A DNA stretch of 6,536 nt from Methanobacteriota archaeon (GTDB lineage Archaea > Thermoplasmatota > Poseidoniia > Poseidoniales > Poseidoniaceae): contig JAAZUV010000079.1 of NCBI GenBank assembly GCA_018623995.1, positions 1-6,536 of the forward strand. The letters run 5' to 3'. A program made the position numbers and the translations under genes. Position 1 is the first letter of the stretch. Every line of letters begins with the position of its first letter. This document shows, one piece after another, positions 6,047 to 6,536 of this stretch. The notes under the pieces were generated by a model. The model was not told the origin of the DNA. It saw nothing but the letters and a program-made list of their open reading frames with translations, and searched no databases.

Positions 6047-6536
6047 ATGAGCGAAGAGAGAAGCAAGGAACTTCTCGCTCACTATGCTCAGAATCCAATT
6101 GATTTCGCATGGATTCCATCTCCAAATCAGCATTCCTACCGTTGGAGAACGAACAAAGGGCGTTGGGTGACTGCACGTCGACGTATTCGAAACCACCAAA
6201 CATTAGCCAAAGCCATCGGAAAAGATGTAGTCAGCGATCTCTATATCTCGACTTCAAGATGGCTCAACCCAATCGACCTACCGCGTCTTCGTGACAAAGA
6301 GCGAGCACATCCAATTCTCCTTGATCATCTCATTGTCTTTGACATCGATGTGGCTCCATTGAGTCTGAGGAATCTCGAGGAAGCAAGAACCACTGCCATT
6401 GGTCTCCACAACTATCTCGCTTCTGATACTTCGATGGAGTTTTTGACTTGTTCTTTTTCAGGGAGCAAGGGATTCCATCTGTATTACTCGGATTTGGAAA
6501 GGGATAAGTTTGCCATAGAGGATCCAAAAGAGCGAG
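6047..6536 (+). CDS. Archaeo-eukaryotic primase (AEP) superfamily protein, PriS-like, cut by window end
   Basis: 163 residues are present and the frame is open at the right edge. Two AEP active-site motifs occur in order: LIVFDID at 95-101, with Asp99 and Asp101 as the metal-binding DxD pair, and SFSGSKGFHLYY at 137-147, the SGxxGxH nucleotide-binding motif with His144. An LYISTSRWLNP segment at 65-75 lies where AEPs have a strand before the DxD motif. AEPs make RNA or DNA primers or fill gaps on a DNA template. Asp101 to Ser138 is 37 residues and contains only one Cys, so the zinc-binding insertion that human PRIM1 carries there is absent. The third catalytic Asp would lie beyond the window. 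The ATG follows the sucD TGA by one base, which implies co-transcription and coupling. It could be the replicative small subunit PriS or a separate PrimPol or LigD-type AEP, and the first 60 residues (Trp- and Arg-rich) do not look clearly like classical PriS. Family is confident, subfamily is not. Confidence 0.78.
   Translation, partial: MSEERSKELLAHYAQNPIDFAWIPSPNQHSYRWRTNKGRWVTARRRIRNHQTLAKAIGKDVVSDLYISTSRWLNPIDLPRLRDKERAHPILLDHLIVFDIDVAPLSLRNLEEARTTAIGLHNYLASDTSMEFLTCSFSGSKGFHLYYSDLERDKFAIEDPKER

Noticed and set aside
5643..6203. A 186-codon minus-strand frame opposite sucD and the primase start
   Set aside because: It is antisense to two well-supported genes and resembles no protein family. 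Long antisense frames are common opposite GC-balanced coding sequence.

Overview
The window looks like a stretch of archaeal chromosome with compact gene packing, mid GC (about 48% in a 120-base sample of sucC, counted by hand) and mixed start codons. Two genes point to archaea: a short triosephosphate isomerase of the archaeal type (about 222 residues, with the archaeal HAEH and EPPELIG motifs), and an archaeo-eukaryotic primase (AEP) catalytic domain next to sucCD. A planktonic marine euryarchaeon, for example Poseidoniales (Marine Group II), would fit. That placement is inference from gene style only and no marker gene settles it.

Layout. (1) 1-126 (+): the last 41 codons of an unrecognised gene with a hydrophobic, basic C-terminus. 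(2) 182-676 (+): a small DUF1772-like membrane protein, AT-richer than its neighbours. It lies between two diverged copies of a 28-base segment; the first copy is inside the gene fragment at 1-126 and the second is in the convergent gap at 713-740. (3) 757-3792 (-): an apparent three-gene transcription unit, read right to left, with a sugar-1-phosphate nucleotidyltransferase, triosephosphate isomerase and an M14-type succinylglutamate desuccinylase/aspartoacylase homologue. Gaps are 42 and 12 bases. (4) 3793-3907: a 115-base divergent control region. (5) 3908-6536 (+): sucC, sucD and an AEP primase gene cut by the window end, with TGATG overlap and one-base spacing, so probably one operon with translational coupling.

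How they work together. SucC and SucD form succinyl-CoA synthetase, the substrate-level phosphorylation step of the citric acid cycle. The minus-strand unit pairs a glycolytic/gluconeogenic enzyme with a nucleotide-sugar enzyme, so triose supply and activated-sugar supply may be co-expressed; the role of the deacylase there is unknown. The primase domain behind sucCD is the least expected neighbour. No RNA gene, CRISPR array, insertion sequence or replication origin was seen. There is no gene-free stretch longer than 300 bases.
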